From Phycisphaera mikurensis NBRC 102666 (GTDB lineage Bacteria; Planctomycetota; Phycisphaerae; Phycisphaerales; SM1A02): DNA of 32,124 bases. The DNA lies in assembly GCA_945877905.1 (NCBI GenBank), contig CAMDUT010000010.1:1-32124 (forward strand), written 5' to 3'. Shown piece after piece: positions 7,650 through 15,850 of this stretch (position 1 is its first letter; the number at the start of each line of letters is the position of its first letter). The position numbers and the translations under genes are program-made. The notes beneath the pieces are model-generated. The model was not told the DNA's origin. It made no database searches and was given only the letters and a program-made list of their open reading frames with translations.

Positions 7650-9371
7650 TCAGTCCACCTGCTTCGTCGGTGCGGCCATCCGTTCGAGCGCGCGATCCAT
7701 TGCCCGGCGGTAGGTCCACGCCCGCTCGGACGCGTCCTGGTGCTCCGCGCCCTCGTTCAGGGCACGCTCGAGCTCGGCCTTGCCGTCGCTTCCGACCGCA
7801 TCCTCCCCGAGGAGCACCACGGAGGCGATCGCCAGCTCGTACAGCGCGGCGCACGACGCCGCGTCGCCGGCGTTGAACCGCGGGACGCCGCGCTCGATGG
7901 CCAGCTCGAGGATCGAAGCGGCGCGCTGCGCCCGCGCCGGCATGCCGGAGACCGCGGTCGAGGCCTCCCTCGCTGACGCCGCGCTCGGCGCGGGGAGCAC
8001 GCGGTCGATGACGTGGATGAAGCCGTTGGCCGCCTCGATGTCCGCGACCTCGATGCGCGCGCCGGCGGCCGTGATGACGCCCGACTCGAGCGCGAACTTG
8101 ACGGTTCCGTCGCCCATCAGCGTGCGCACCGAGCCTTGCGCGAGCATCTCCTCGCGTCGGATCGCGGTCGGCAGGACGTGCGCGGCCAGCACGGCGGTGA
8201 GCGCGCGCCGGTCCTGCAGCAGTTCCCTCAGCGCGTCGGCCGGGATCGCGCCGAACGCCTCGTTGGACGGCGCGAGCAGGGTCCACGGGCCGGGATTCCG
8301 CGCGCCGAGCTGGGGCCCGAGCCCGGCCGCGTCGATGGCCGCTCGGAGCGTCGTGAACCGGTCGTCCTCGGCGACGATCTGCTCGATGCTCCGGAGTTCC
8401 GGGAGCATGACGGAGTCGATCACGTGCACGATGCCGCCGTCGAAGGCGACGTCCGTGGCGACGAATCGCGCACCGTCGATCGTCGGTCCGTCCGCGTCGA
8501 TCTCGAGCGACTGCCCGGACAGCGCGGCGAGCCGCCGCCGGTCGAGCACGGCCGAGCTGCCCACGGGTTGCGCGACCACGTGGTGCCTCAGGATCGCCTG
8601 CAGCGTCGGCTTGCCGGCGTCGCTCGTCAGGAACTCGACCCGTGCCGCCGGCAGCTTCGCGAAGGCCTCGTTGGTCGGGGCGAAGACGGTGAGCTTCGCG
8701 TCCTTCGGGAACTCGATCCCCGAGGCCTTGACCAGGGCAAGGAGCGTGGTGAGGTTCGCCTTCGTGGCGACGGACGCAAGCGAGCCGGTCGACGACCGCG
8801 TGGCCGCGGCCTGGCCAGTCGGTCGGATCCAGTCGATCTCGATCGCGAACGGACCCTCCTTCTTGTCGGAGAGCGTCACGCCGATCGACTCGACGGAGGC
8901 CGGGTCGAGCGCGGGCGCGTTCCGCACCCGCTGGCCGAAGCTGTTCGCCACGCACTGGTCGAAGGGGATCTCGACCTCGGACCACTCGCCGGCCCGTGTC
9001 TTGAAGGTGCTCTGGTAGCCGCCCGCCATGAGGCGCAGGCGCGACGACCGGATGTCGCACTGGTAGGTGCGGCCGTCGCCCTTCACTCGCATCACGAGGC
9101 CGGTCGCCCCCGCGAAGGTGCCCTCGGGCACCGACGTGCGGATCTGCGAGAAGCCGCCGTTGTTCTCGAGCGAGAGCTCGCCGGAGAACCGCAGCGTGCC
9201 GCCTTCGCCCGCCGCGATCCGTCCGGTCGACAGCCCGCCCATCACGCCGTCGAGGACGGTCTGCCAGCCCGTGGTGCCGCCGTCGAACTCGAGGTTCGAC
9301 TCGGCCGCACAGGGGGCGCACGCGAGGAGGGCGACGAGGCCGAACGGGCGGATCGAGGCATTGATTTGCAT
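7650..9371 (-). CDS. Secreted CIA30-FAS1-FAS1 protein
   Basis: About 573 residues from ATG 9371. The N-terminus (GLVALLACAPCAAESN) is a signal peptide, possibly a lipoprotein signal at LLAC. Residues about 25-185 look like a CIA30 / complex-I-intermediate-associated jelly-roll domain (DGVMGGLSTG, then GTLRFSGELSLENNGGFSQIR, and the FDQC...EIDWIR end). Two fasciclin domains follow: the first has LTVFAPTNEAFAKLP, RHHVV and GGIVHVIDSVMLP; the second has WTLLAPSNEAFGAIP, AAHVLP and NGFIHVIDRVLP. A helical C-terminal region of about 100 residues ends the protein. FAS1 domains mediate adhesion; CIA30-like domains bind carbohydrate or protein ligands in bacteria, so an envelope adhesion role is inferred. 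The start lacks a clear ribosome site. Confidence 0.85.
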   Translation of the reverse strand: MQINASIRPFGLVALLACAPCAAESNLEFDGGTTGWQTVLDGVMGGLSTGRIAAGEGGTLRFSGELSLENNGGFSQIRTSVPEGTFAGATGLVMRVKGDGRTYQCDIRSSRLRLMAGGYQSTFKTRAGEWSEVEIPFDQCVANSFGQRVRNAPALDPASVESIGVTLSDKKEGPFAIEIDWIRPTGQAAATRSSTGSLASVATKANLTTLLALVKASGIEFPKDAKLTVFAPTNEAFAKLPAARVEFLTSDAGKPTLQAILRHHVVAQPVGSSAVLDRRRLAALSGQSLEIDADGPTIDGARFVATDVAFDGGIVHVIDSVMLPELRSIEQIVAEDDRFTTLRAAIDAAGLGPQLGARNPGPWTLLAPSNEAFGAIPADALRELLQDRRALTAVLAAHVLPTAIRREEMLAQGSVRTLMGDGTVKFALESGVITAAGARIEVADIEAANGFIHVIDRVLPAPSAASAREASTAVSGMPARAQRAASILELAIERGVPRFNAGDAASCAALYELAIASVVLLGEDAVGSDGKAELERALNEGAEHQDASERAWTYRRAMDRALERMAAPTKQVD

Positions 9372-9552
9372 GGCAACGTGGGTTCGCCCGGCATGCGAGA
9401 CTGGATGCCGAATCCGAGGCGCGTGCTTTGGCTGGACGTTCCTCGCCGCTCCGCCCGGGGCGACGCCGTCGTCCGGCGACCGCGCCTGCATTCGTTCACG
9501 GCCCCGAGCTGCGGTCGCCCCGTCGGGTGCTTCTTGCCTGCACTAGACTCCC

Positions 9553-9583
9553 GGTCCCTCCGGGCTCCGTTGCCCGGGGGACC
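9553..9583. other. Strong inverted repeat in the leader of the repeat-protein gene
   Basis: GGTCCCTCCGGG (9553-9564) pairs with CCCGGGGGACC (9573-9583) around an 8-base loop, with one bulge and one G-T pair. It ends 26 bases before the ATG at 9610 and just ahead of the ribosome site AAGGA. It may be a leader-mRNA structure or a terminator of upstream transcription; the sequence does not decide. Elsewhere in the 9372-9609 gap I see no gene. Confidence 0.45.
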
Positions 9584-9609
9584 CGCTTCGCCTTGCAAGG
9601 AACCTGCAC

Positions 9610-11676
9610 ATGTCCTCCCGCGTGATCGCGATCGCCTTGGCACTCTCGGGAGCCACGCTCCTGCCGTTCACGATGCTTCACGCCGCGCATGCCGCCGGTT
9701 CGCAGGCGCAGGCGCCCGAGGCATCCGACTGGCCGCAGAAGGCCACGGTCGGCGGCACGACCTACGTGCTGAACGCGCCGGAGTACACCGGCATCTCCGG
9801 GAACACGGTCTCGATGCGGTCGGCGGTGCAGGTGCAGGCCGCGCAGGGCAACCCGGTGCAGGGAACGCTCGACATGTCGGCCGTCATCTCGCAGGCGACC
9901 GATCCGGGCTACGTGGAACTCGGCAACTTCGAGATCACCGCCTGCACGATGGGCGACGGGTCCGGAGATGCGACCAAGGCGGCCGTCGCCGGCCTGCTCG
10001 ACGGCATGGCGCTCGAGGCGATGCTGACCACGATCGTCCAGGGCGTCGCCGTCGACTCGTCGCGCAACGTGACGGGGCTCGCGAACCCGGTGCCGGCCAT
10101 CCGCGTCGTGGAGCGCCCGGCGGTGCTCGTGTCCCTGAACGGCGCGCCGGTGCTGGGCGATTGCGGCGCCGGCTGGAAGCGCGCCGTCAACACGCCGAGC
10201 ATCCTGCTGAAGTCGCCCGACGGCACGTGGTACTCCCGCGTCGGCGGATCCACCTGGCTGAGCGCGACGGACATCAACGGTCCCTTCTCGGCGGCATCGG
10301 CCGCCCCCCCGCAGGACGTGCTCTCGGCGGTCGGCAGCGTGCCTCCCCCGCCCGCTGGAACGCAGGCCCCGGCCGCCGCGCCGTCGAACGGCACGCGCGC
10401 CGTTCCCGACGTCGTCGTCGCCACCGTGCCGACGCTCCTGGTCTCGACCAACGGCGCGCCCCAGCTGGCGCCGGCGTGCGACGGCGTCGAGCGGGTGACG
10501 AACGCGTCCGCGCCCCTGCTGCGCAGCGGCGGGAAGTGGTGGACCCTGGGCTCGGGTCGCTGGTACTCGACCTCCGACCTGAAGAACGGCCCATGGAGCT
10601 ACGTCGCGGCGACGGCGGTGCCCTCGTCCTTCGCCAACCTGCCGGCCGAGGGCCCGCTCGCGGCCGCACGCGCAAGCGTCCCCGGGACCCTCGAGGCGAA
10701 CTCGGCGGTGGTTGCCAACAGCGTCGTGCGCGCCGTGAGCGTCCCGCGCGGCAAGGCCAACTGCTCGGTCGGCTTCCGCGGCGAGCCGGCATTCGTCCCG
10801 ATGGACGGAGGGCTGTCCTATGCGTCGAACTCGACGCAGCCGGTCATCGGCAGCGGCAGCGGCTTCTATTGCTGCGACAACGGGGCGTGGTTCACGGCTC
10901 CGTCGGCCTCGGGTCCCTGGCAGGTGTGCGACGCGGTGCCGCCGGCGATCTACTCGATCCCGCCGTCGTCGCCGGTGCATGCGTGCACGTACGTCGAGGT
11001 CGTGGCGAGCAGCCCCGAGTCGGTCACCTTCGGGTGCACGCCGGGCTACCTCGGGACGTACCTCCAGGACGGTGTTCCCGTCTTCGGCACGGGGTACGAC
11101 TACAACGCGACCAACCCGCAGCAGGTCGATCAGTCGCAGGTGAACGTTCCCTCGTACGTCGCGCCGAGCTACCCCGCGACCTACGGCAACCAGACCGAGT
11201 ACTCGTACGGCAGCGGCACCTATGCGCCGCAGCAGGACTACGGGTGGTCGTACGGCTACGCCGACATGTATCCCTCCGTGTACGGCATGGGCTACGGCGG
11301 CTGGGGATGGAGCCCGTACTGGGGCTCGGCGTTCGGCTACGGCTGCGGCTGGGGCTGCGGCTATGGCTGGGGCTACGGCGGCTGGGGCAACTGGAACCGC
11401 GGCTGGCATGATCGCGGCATGGTGGACCGCGCGTGGAACAACCGCGGCAACGGCGATGCGCGCGGCGCGGCGGCGAACGCGGCCAACCGATGGAGCGGCG
11501 CGCGCGGCGCGGCCGGCTCCGCGCGCGCCGGCAACCGCGGCATGCAGGGCTATCACAGCCCGGCGGGCCGGGGCGGCGTCTCGGGCTTCCGAGGCGCCGA
11601 CCAGTCCCGTTACGGCGGATTCGCCAACCGCGGCGGTTCGCGCGGCGGCGGCTCGCGCGGCGGCGGACGACGCTGA
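9610..11676 (+). CDS. Secreted triple-repeat protein with Gly/Tyr/Trp-rich tail (paralogue 1)
   Basis: About 688 residues with an AAGGA ribosome site eight bases before the ATG. Residues 1-29 are a signal peptide. An N-terminal domain (WPQKATVGGTTYVL, then GNTVSMRSAVQVQ) is followed by three related units at roughly 163-228, 266-331 and 380-440. Each has a VLVS-x-NGAP-like strand and ends in a W-[YF]-x-[SA] then GP[WF] motif. After residue 500 comes a low-complexity Gly/Tyr/Trp stretch and an Arg/Gly tail ending in GGSRGGGSRGGGRR. Similar proteins are often labelled carbohydrate-binding family V/XII in databases, but no function is proven. A paralogue lies at 21534-24347. The next gene, a receptor channel, starts 20 bases downstream. 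Role unknown; a cell-surface location is inferred. Confidence 0.8.
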   Translation: MSSRVIAIALALSGATLLPFTMLHAAHAAGSQAQAPEASDWPQKATVGGTTYVLNAPEYTGISGNTVSMRSAVQVQAAQGNPVQGTLDMSAVISQATDPGYVELGNFEITACTMGDGSGDATKAAVAGLLDGMALEAMLTTIVQGVAVDSSRNVTGLANPVPAIRVVERPAVLVSLNGAPVLGDCGAGWKRAVNTPSILLKSPDGTWYSRVGGSTWLSATDINGPFSAASAAPPQDVLSAVGSVPPPPAGTQAPAAAPSNGTRAVPDVVVATVPTLLVSTNGAPQLAPACDGVERVTNASAPLLRSGGKWWTLGSGRWYSTSDLKNGPWSYVAATAVPSSFANLPAEGPLAAARASVPGTLEANSAVVANSVVRAVSVPRGKANCSVGFRGEPAFVPMDGGLSYASNSTQPVIGSGSGFYCCDNGAWFTAPSASGPWQVCDAVPPAIYSIPPSSPVHACTYVEVVASSPESVTFGCTPGYLGTYLQDGVPVFGTGYDYNATNPQQVDQSQVNVPSYVAPSYPATYGNQTEYSYGSGTYAPQQDYGWSYGYADMYPSVYGMGYGGWGWSPYWGSAFGYGCGWGCGYGWGYGGWGNWNRGWHDRGMVDRAWNNRGNGDARGAAANAANRWSGARGAAGSARAGNRGMQGYHSPAGRGGVSGFRGADQSRYGGFANRGGSRGGGSRGGGRR

Positions 11677-11696
11677 CGGCCGGGCGCGCACCGGCC

Positions 11697-12827
11697 ATGG
11701 ACCGACCGCACCGCACCCGTCCCTCGGGCGCCTCGCTCGTCGCCTGCGTGCTCGGCGCGCTGTGGATGTGCGCCGCGACGGGGGGCGCGCCGTCGGACGC
11801 GCCCGTGCCGCAGGTCGCGCCCGCGCGCCCGGTGCGGGTCGCGGTCTTCGCCGACCCGCCGTTCGCGATGCGCGATCCTTCGGGCCGTTGGGACGGCTAC
11901 GCGGCCGTGCTGCTGCAGGCGGCCGCGGTGCAGTCGCAACTGGTGCTCGAGTTCCGTGAGTGCGCGTCGCTCGACGAGCTGTACGAGGACGTGGCCGCGG
12001 GCCGGGCCGATGTCGGCCTCGGGAACACCCTCGTCACCTCCGCGCGGCTCGCCGCCCTTGCGTACACGCAGCCGATCCTCGACGGCGGGCTGCGCGTGAT
12101 GGTTCCCGGTGACCATGCCCACACCCTGCGGAGGCTGTGGGAAGGCATGGAGGCCGACGGCCACGTCCGAGTGCTGCTGTGGGGCGCGGTCATCACCGTC
12201 GGCGCCTCGCTCGTGCTGGTCGCGGTGCTGCGCCGCGTCGACCGCGAGTTCACGCGCCACTGGCACGAAGGCTTCGCCGAGGCCTTCTACCACGTCGCAT
12301 CGGTCACGATGACGGGGAAGACCTCGTACAAGGGGAAGGTCGGACCCCGCTGGGCGGCGAGCCTGGTCGCGGCGCTGTGGCTGGTCTTCGGGGTGGCGTC
12401 GGTTGCGTACCTGACCTCGAGCCTCACCAGCGTGATGACCGCGAACACCATGAAGTCGCGCATCGGCGGCCCGCATGACCTGAAGGACAGGACCGTGGGC
12501 GTGCTCGAGGGAAGCGTCGCCGCGCGCTACTGTGCCCAGCACGGGATCCACGTCGTGCCGTTCGCGTCGCTCGACGCCGCGGCGGCGCAGCTCGCCTCGA
12601 AGCGGCTCGATGCGGTCGTGGCCGACGCGCAGTCGCTCGACTACTTCCACGTGTCGCACCCGGAGGTCTCCGTCGCCGTGGTGGGCGAGGTCTTCGAGCG
12701 CCGCCATTTCGCGTTCCCGGTCCGGCCGGGCGACGACGAGCTGCTGCGGCGCCTCGACGTCGCGATCGTCTCGATGCGCGAGGACGGGGTGCTCGACCGC
12801 GTCCGCGGCCGCTGGTTCGGGCACTGA
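11697..12827 (+). CDS. Ionotropic glutamate-receptor-like channel
   Basis: About 376 residues. After a signal-like helix, two lobes of a periplasmic amino-acid-binding domain are split by a pore module, the design of prokaryotic glutamate-receptor channels. Lobe S1 (about 45-140) contains VTSARLAALAYTQPI, where Arg117 occupies the place of the arginine that holds the ligand carboxylate. Then come a membrane helix (157-179), a re-entrant pore segment (192-212), and a second helix (218-249) ending in TSSLTSVMTANTM, similar to the SYTANLAAF gate of eukaryotic receptors. Lobe S2 (about 255-376) has Asp310 in the position expected to bind the amino group. The pore segment reads SVTMTGKTSYKG, not the TVGYGD potassium filter of GluR0. 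It lies 20 bases behind the repeat-protein gene, probably in one operon. Confidence 0.78.
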   Translation: MDRPHRTRPSGASLVACVLGALWMCAATGGAPSDAPVPQVAPARPVRVAVFADPPFAMRDPSGRWDGYAAVLLQAAAVQSQLVLEFRECASLDELYEDVAAGRADVGLGNTLVTSARLAALAYTQPILDGGLRVMVPGDHAHTLRRLWEGMEADGHVRVLLWGAVITVGASLVLVAVLRRVDREFTRHWHEGFAEAFYHVASVTMTGKTSYKGKVGPRWAASLVAALWLVFGVASVAYLTSSLTSVMTANTMKSRIGGPHDLKDRTVGVLEGSVAARYCAQHGIHVVPFASLDAAAAQLASKRLDAVVADAQSLDYFHVSHPEVSVAVVGEVFERRHFAFPVRPGDDELLRRLDVAIVSMREDGVLDRVRGRWFGH

Positions 12828-12874
12828 CGCCGCGGCGTCGCGTGCTCGCGCCGCGCGTGGCGCGTTCGCGCCAC
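12826..12874 (+). terminator. Two successive hairpins after the receptor channel
   Basis: A 14-base perfect palindrome GACGCCGCGGCGTC (12826-12839) overlaps the channel's stop codon. It is followed by a tight hairpin GTGGCGC-GTTC-GCGCCAC (12857-12874; 7-bp stem, 4-base loop). The second is a good candidate for a transcription terminator of the repeat-protein/channel unit, although no U-tract follows. The first, lying over the stop codon, could be a DNA-binding site or part of the same structure. Confidence 0.55.
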
Positions 12875-12980
12875 AATCGCGGCACTTGCCTCAAGATCGT
12901 TCCGCGATTGTGTCCCGAGGGGTACCGCTTGCGTGCATTTTCGCGGTTCCTGCGGGAGGCCGTTCTTACGATCGGCCGGA

Positions 12981-13820
12981 ATGTCCCGCGGTGCGGTCAA
13001 GCTGGACCTTTCCATGGACGGAGTTCCTGAGCTGCTCGCGGACTTCGAGGTGCTGTCGCTCCTGGGTTCGCTGGGTCGGTCTCGGGGCTGGAAGTCCATG
13101 TCCGTGATCGGCGCGATGCCCGGCGCGCGCGTGGCCGACTTGCCGGCGGCCCTGGCGCGCCTGGTGACCTTGGGGCTCGTCGAGCGGAGCGCCCGCGGAC
13201 CGTCGCGGCCGGTGACGTATCGCGCCGCGAACGCGCCGCTCGTCGTGACGTTCGATCCCGCCGACCCGCTGACGGCGTATCGCCTGGCCGCGGCGAGGCT
13301 GGCGCTGATGGGGCACCTTCGACGCCTCGGGTCCGTGCGCGCATCGCGCGCCGCGCGCAAGGGAGCCGGCTGGCGGCGCGAGTCGGTGGCGGTGCTCCCC
13401 CTCGACGAGGAGTCCATGGAGATCGTTCGGACGTGCCTCGGCCGCATCGACGCATGCCTGCAGGCGGCCTCGGAGACGGTGGACTCCCCCTCCGCCGCCG
13501 GCAAGGAGCACCGCCCCTGCTTCCGCGTGCAGGTATCCGTCGACCCGGTCGAGGCGCGCGCGGTCTCGATCCCCTTGGTGCTGCTGATGGCGCGCGACGA
13601 GGCCGCGTCGAGGACCCGCGCCGGAGGGATCGCCGCCCGTCCGCGCCTGAGCCGGCGGGAGCGCGAGGTCGCCGAGGCCCTCTCGTCCGGGCGCACGAAG
13701 CGCGAGGCGGCCGCAAAGCTCGGGCTGACATTCGCGAGCGTCAACACGCTCACCGTGCGCGCCTACCGCAAGCTCGGGATCACCCGCCGGGCCCAGCTGG
13801 CTGGCGCCTTGAACGCGTGA
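12981..13820 (+). CDS. LuxR-type regulator with a winged-helix-like N-terminal half
   Basis: About 279 residues from ATG 12981. The C-terminal 55 residues are a LuxR/GerE helix-turn-helix: LSRREREVAEALSSGRTKRE, then AAAKLGLTFASVNTLTVRAY and RKLGITRRAQL. The N-terminal 85 residues (ELLADFEVLSLLGSLGRSRG, then VADLPAALARLVTLGLVERS and VTYRAA) look like an ArsR/MarR-style winged helix with a wing and dimer helix. The middle (about 90-215) has no recognised sensor domain. Response regulators of the NarL type have a receiver domain here; it is missing. The gene sits between the channel and the helicase and upstream of the rhodopsin, but no operator can be assigned. In-frame ATGs at 12933 and 13014 are alternatives. 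Confidence 0.75.
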   Translation: MSRGAVKLDLSMDGVPELLADFEVLSLLGSLGRSRGWKSMSVIGAMPGARVADLPAALARLVTLGLVERSARGPSRPVTYRAANAPLVVTFDPADPLTAYRLAAARLALMGHLRRLGSVRASRAARKGAGWRRESVAVLPLDEESMEIVRTCLGRIDACLQAASETVDSPSAAGKEHRPCFRVQVSVDPVEARAVSIPLVLLMARDEAASRTRAGGIAARPRLSRREREVAEALSSGRTKREAAAKLGLTFASVNTLTVRAYRKLGITRRAQLAGALNA

Positions 13821-13887
13821 CGGCGCCTCCTGCCCCCTCGAACCCTCACGCGGCGCACGGACGGGCGGTTCCGCCTACCTTGTGCCG

Positions 13888-15531
13888 ATGAGCGACACCT
13901 TCGCGGACATCGGGCTCGGTGCGGACCTCGTCGCGGAGCTCGCTTCGCTCGGTTACGAGGAGCCGACGCCCATCCAGCGCGCCGCGATCGGGCCGCTGCT
14001 CGCGGGCCGCGACCTGCTGGGGCAGGCTGCGACCGGCACCGGGAAGACGGCGGCCTTCGCGCTCCCCATCCTGCAGCGCATCGCCGGGGAACGGCCCGCC
14101 CCGGGGCGACCGCTCGCCCTGGTGCTGGTCCCCACGCGCGAACTCGCCGTGCAGGTCTCCGAGGCCTTCCACCGGTACGGGCGCAAGCTCGGCACCGCGG
14201 TAGTGCCGATCTACGGCGGCCAGGAGTTCCACCGACAGGTGGCTGCGCTGCGCCGCGGCGCGCACGTGGTCGTGGCGACCCCCGGCCGCGCGCTCGACCA
14301 CCTGCGGCGCGAGACGCTGGACCTCGGCGACCTTCGCATGGTGGCCCTCGACGAGGCCGACGAGATGCTCGACATGGGGTTCGCCGAGGACCTCGAGCTG
14401 ATCCTCGAGGCCGCGCCCGAGTCGCGGCAGACCGCGCTCTTCTCGGCGACGCTTCCGCCGCGCATCGCGTCGATCGCGGAGCGGCACCTGCGCGACCCCG
14501 AGCGCATCCTGATCGCGCGCGACGCCGCGAAGCCCGGCTCGATGCCGAAGGTGCGGCAGGTGGCGTACATCGTGCCGCGCGCGCACAAGGTGGCCGCGCT
14601 CGGGCGCGTGCTCGACCTCGAGTCGCCGACCCTGGCGCTGGTGTTCTGCCGCACGCGCATCGACGTCGACGAGCTGGCCGACCGCCTCGCGGGGCGCGGC
14701 TACACGGTCGCGTCGCTGCACGGCGGCATGTCGCAGGCCGAGCGCGACCGCGTGATGACGCGCGCGCGGGCAGGGTCGGTCGACCTGCTGGTCGCCACCG
14801 ACGTGGCGGCGCGCGGCATCGACATCGAGCACCTCACGCACGTCGTCAACTTCGACGTGCCGAGCTCCGCCGAGGCCTACGTGCACCGCATCGGGCGCAC
14901 GGGGCGAGCCGGGCGCGAGGGCGTCGCGATCACGCTGGTCGACCCCCGCGCGCACCGGCTGCTGCGCAACATCGAGCAGGCCACGAAGCAGCGGGTCACG
15001 ATCTGCACGGTCCCCACGCCGCGCGACGTGAAGGCGCGGCGCATGGACGTGACGCGCGCGGCCGTGCGCGATGCCGTGGCCGCGGGCGACCTCGACGCGT
15101 TCCGCACCATCGCGGAGTCGCTCGCGTCCGAGTTCGACCCCATGGACGTCGCGGCGGCCGCCATCCGCCTGGCGCACGAGGCCGCCGAGGGCGACGGATC
15201 CGACCAGGAGGAGCAGCACATCCCGGTGATCGAGAGCTTCGCGCGCCCGAAGCCCGCCCCCGAGCGCCCGCAGGGCGGCGACATGGTGCGCATCTACATC
15301 TCGGGCGGCTCCAAGATGGGAATGCGCACCGCGGACATCGTGGGCGCCATCGCCAACGAGGCGCGCATCAACCCGCGCGGGATCGGCGACATCGAGATCG
15401 CCGAGACGTACTCGCTGGTCGAGCTCCCGGCGCGCGACGTGGACCACGTGATCCGCGCGCTGCGCGGCGCGACCATGCGCGGGCGCAAGCTGAAGGTGAA
15501 CCGCGACCTGGGCATCCGGCCCGGGAAGTGA
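13888..15531 (+). CDS. DEAD-box ATP-dependent RNA helicase
   Basis: About 547 residues from ATG 13888. All helicase motifs are seen: Q motif (EEPTPIQ), motif I ATGTGKT, Ia PTRELA, motif II DEAD (ALDEADEMLDMGF), motif III SAT, then IV VFCRTR, V ATDVAARGIDI and VI HRIGRTGRAG. After the two RecA-like domains, a charged linker (about residues 430-465) leads to a DbpA/CsdA-like RNA-binding domain (VRIYISGGSKMGMRTADIVG). It unwinds structured RNA in the cytoplasm, in ribosome assembly or cold adaptation; DeaD/CsdA-type is the closest description. It starts 67 bases after the regulator's stop. A GTG six bases upstream of the ATG is an alternative start. Confidence 0.93.
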   Translation: MSDTFADIGLGADLVAELASLGYEEPTPIQRAAIGPLLAGRDLLGQAATGTGKTAAFALPILQRIAGERPAPGRPLALVLVPTRELAVQVSEAFHRYGRKLGTAVVPIYGGQEFHRQVAALRRGAHVVVATPGRALDHLRRETLDLGDLRMVALDEADEMLDMGFAEDLELILEAAPESRQTALFSATLPPRIASIAERHLRDPERILIARDAAKPGSMPKVRQVAYIVPRAHKVAALGRVLDLESPTLALVFCRTRIDVDELADRLAGRGYTVASLHGGMSQAERDRVMTRARAGSVDLLVATDVAARGIDIEHLTHVVNFDVPSSAEAYVHRIGRTGRAGREGVAITLVDPRAHRLLRNIEQATKQRVTICTVPTPRDVKARRMDVTRAAVRDAVAAGDLDAFRTIAESLASEFDPMDVAAAAIRLAHEAAEGDGSDQEEQHIPVIESFARPKPAPERPQGGDMVRIYISGGSKMGMRTADIVGAIANEARINPRGIGDIEIAETYSLVELPARDVDHVIRALRGATMRGRKLKVNRDLGIRPGK

Positions 15532-15850
15532 GTGCGGGAGCACCGTCACCACGTCAGTGCCTCGGCGTTGCAGTGGTCCCACGCGATGCACGATCCGTGT
15601 GACCAATAATCAATGTCCAGATGAGTCCTGCACGGGGATTCGCATGTGATTGCGGGGTTCCTGTGGGCGATGCGGCCTTCCCTCCCACGCATCATTTGCA
15701 TCCCGTGCCCTGCCAAACTGGCACCAATGTGAATCCAACGCCGATGAATCAGGGAACCCTACGGTGAACGGCCGAGCAGTTGCCGCACCACACCGGTCCG
15801 TGTGCAGGCCCCTCGGTGGGACCTGGGCAGGGGCCCACGGAGACCCTCTC
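15532..15850. other. Long upstream region of the rhodopsin operon
   Basis: About 319 bases separate the helicase stop and the rhodopsin start, the longest non-coding gap in the middle of the window, with a visibly lower GC content around 15600-15760. An open frame runs through part of it into the rhodopsin but gives no conserved or signal-like sequence. A small inverted repeat, TGCCA-AAC-TGGCA (15711-15723), could be an operator. I see no convincing paired -35 and -10 boxes. The GGAG ribosome site of the rhodopsin is at its end (15839-15842). Confidence 0.5.
15711..15723. promoter_or_regulatory. Candidate operator, 13-base inverted repeat
   Basis: TGCCAAACTGGCA is a perfect 5-bp inverted repeat around a 3-base centre, 127 bases upstream of the rhodopsin start codon and away from any coding sequence. 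It has the form of a small dimer-binding operator. No cognate regulator is identified, and such short repeats occur by chance. Confidence 0.25.

Noticed and set aside
7567-9321. A 1268-residue reverse-strand reading frame extending the amidohydrolase upstream
   Set aside because: The extra part is Arg/Gly-rich shadow sequence of the CIA30-FAS1 gene in another frame; the amidohydrolase has its own ATG and signal peptide at 7566.
8013-11411. A 1132-residue forward frame across the FAS1 and repeat-protein genes
   Set aside because: It is the antisense and out-of-frame shadow of two well-supported genes, with composition (Arg, Gly, His) typical of shadows in GC-rich DNA.
11400-11676. DNA repeat array in the GGC-rich end of the repeat-protein gene
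   Set aside because: The repetitive look follows from Gly/Arg/Tyr codons in a coding frame and is not a tandem DNA repeat or CRISPR-like array.
15650-15850. A longer rhodopsin beginning at the ATG at 15650
   Set aside because: The 67 extra residues have no signal peptide or opsin similarity and include many cysteines, arginines and prolines. A GTG with a well-spaced GGAG site at 15851 gives a normal-sized opsin.
15532-15850. A small RNA or riboswitch upstream of the rhodopsin
   Set aside because: I found no stable long hairpin, conserved riboswitch core or terminator; only one short inverted repeat supports regulation.
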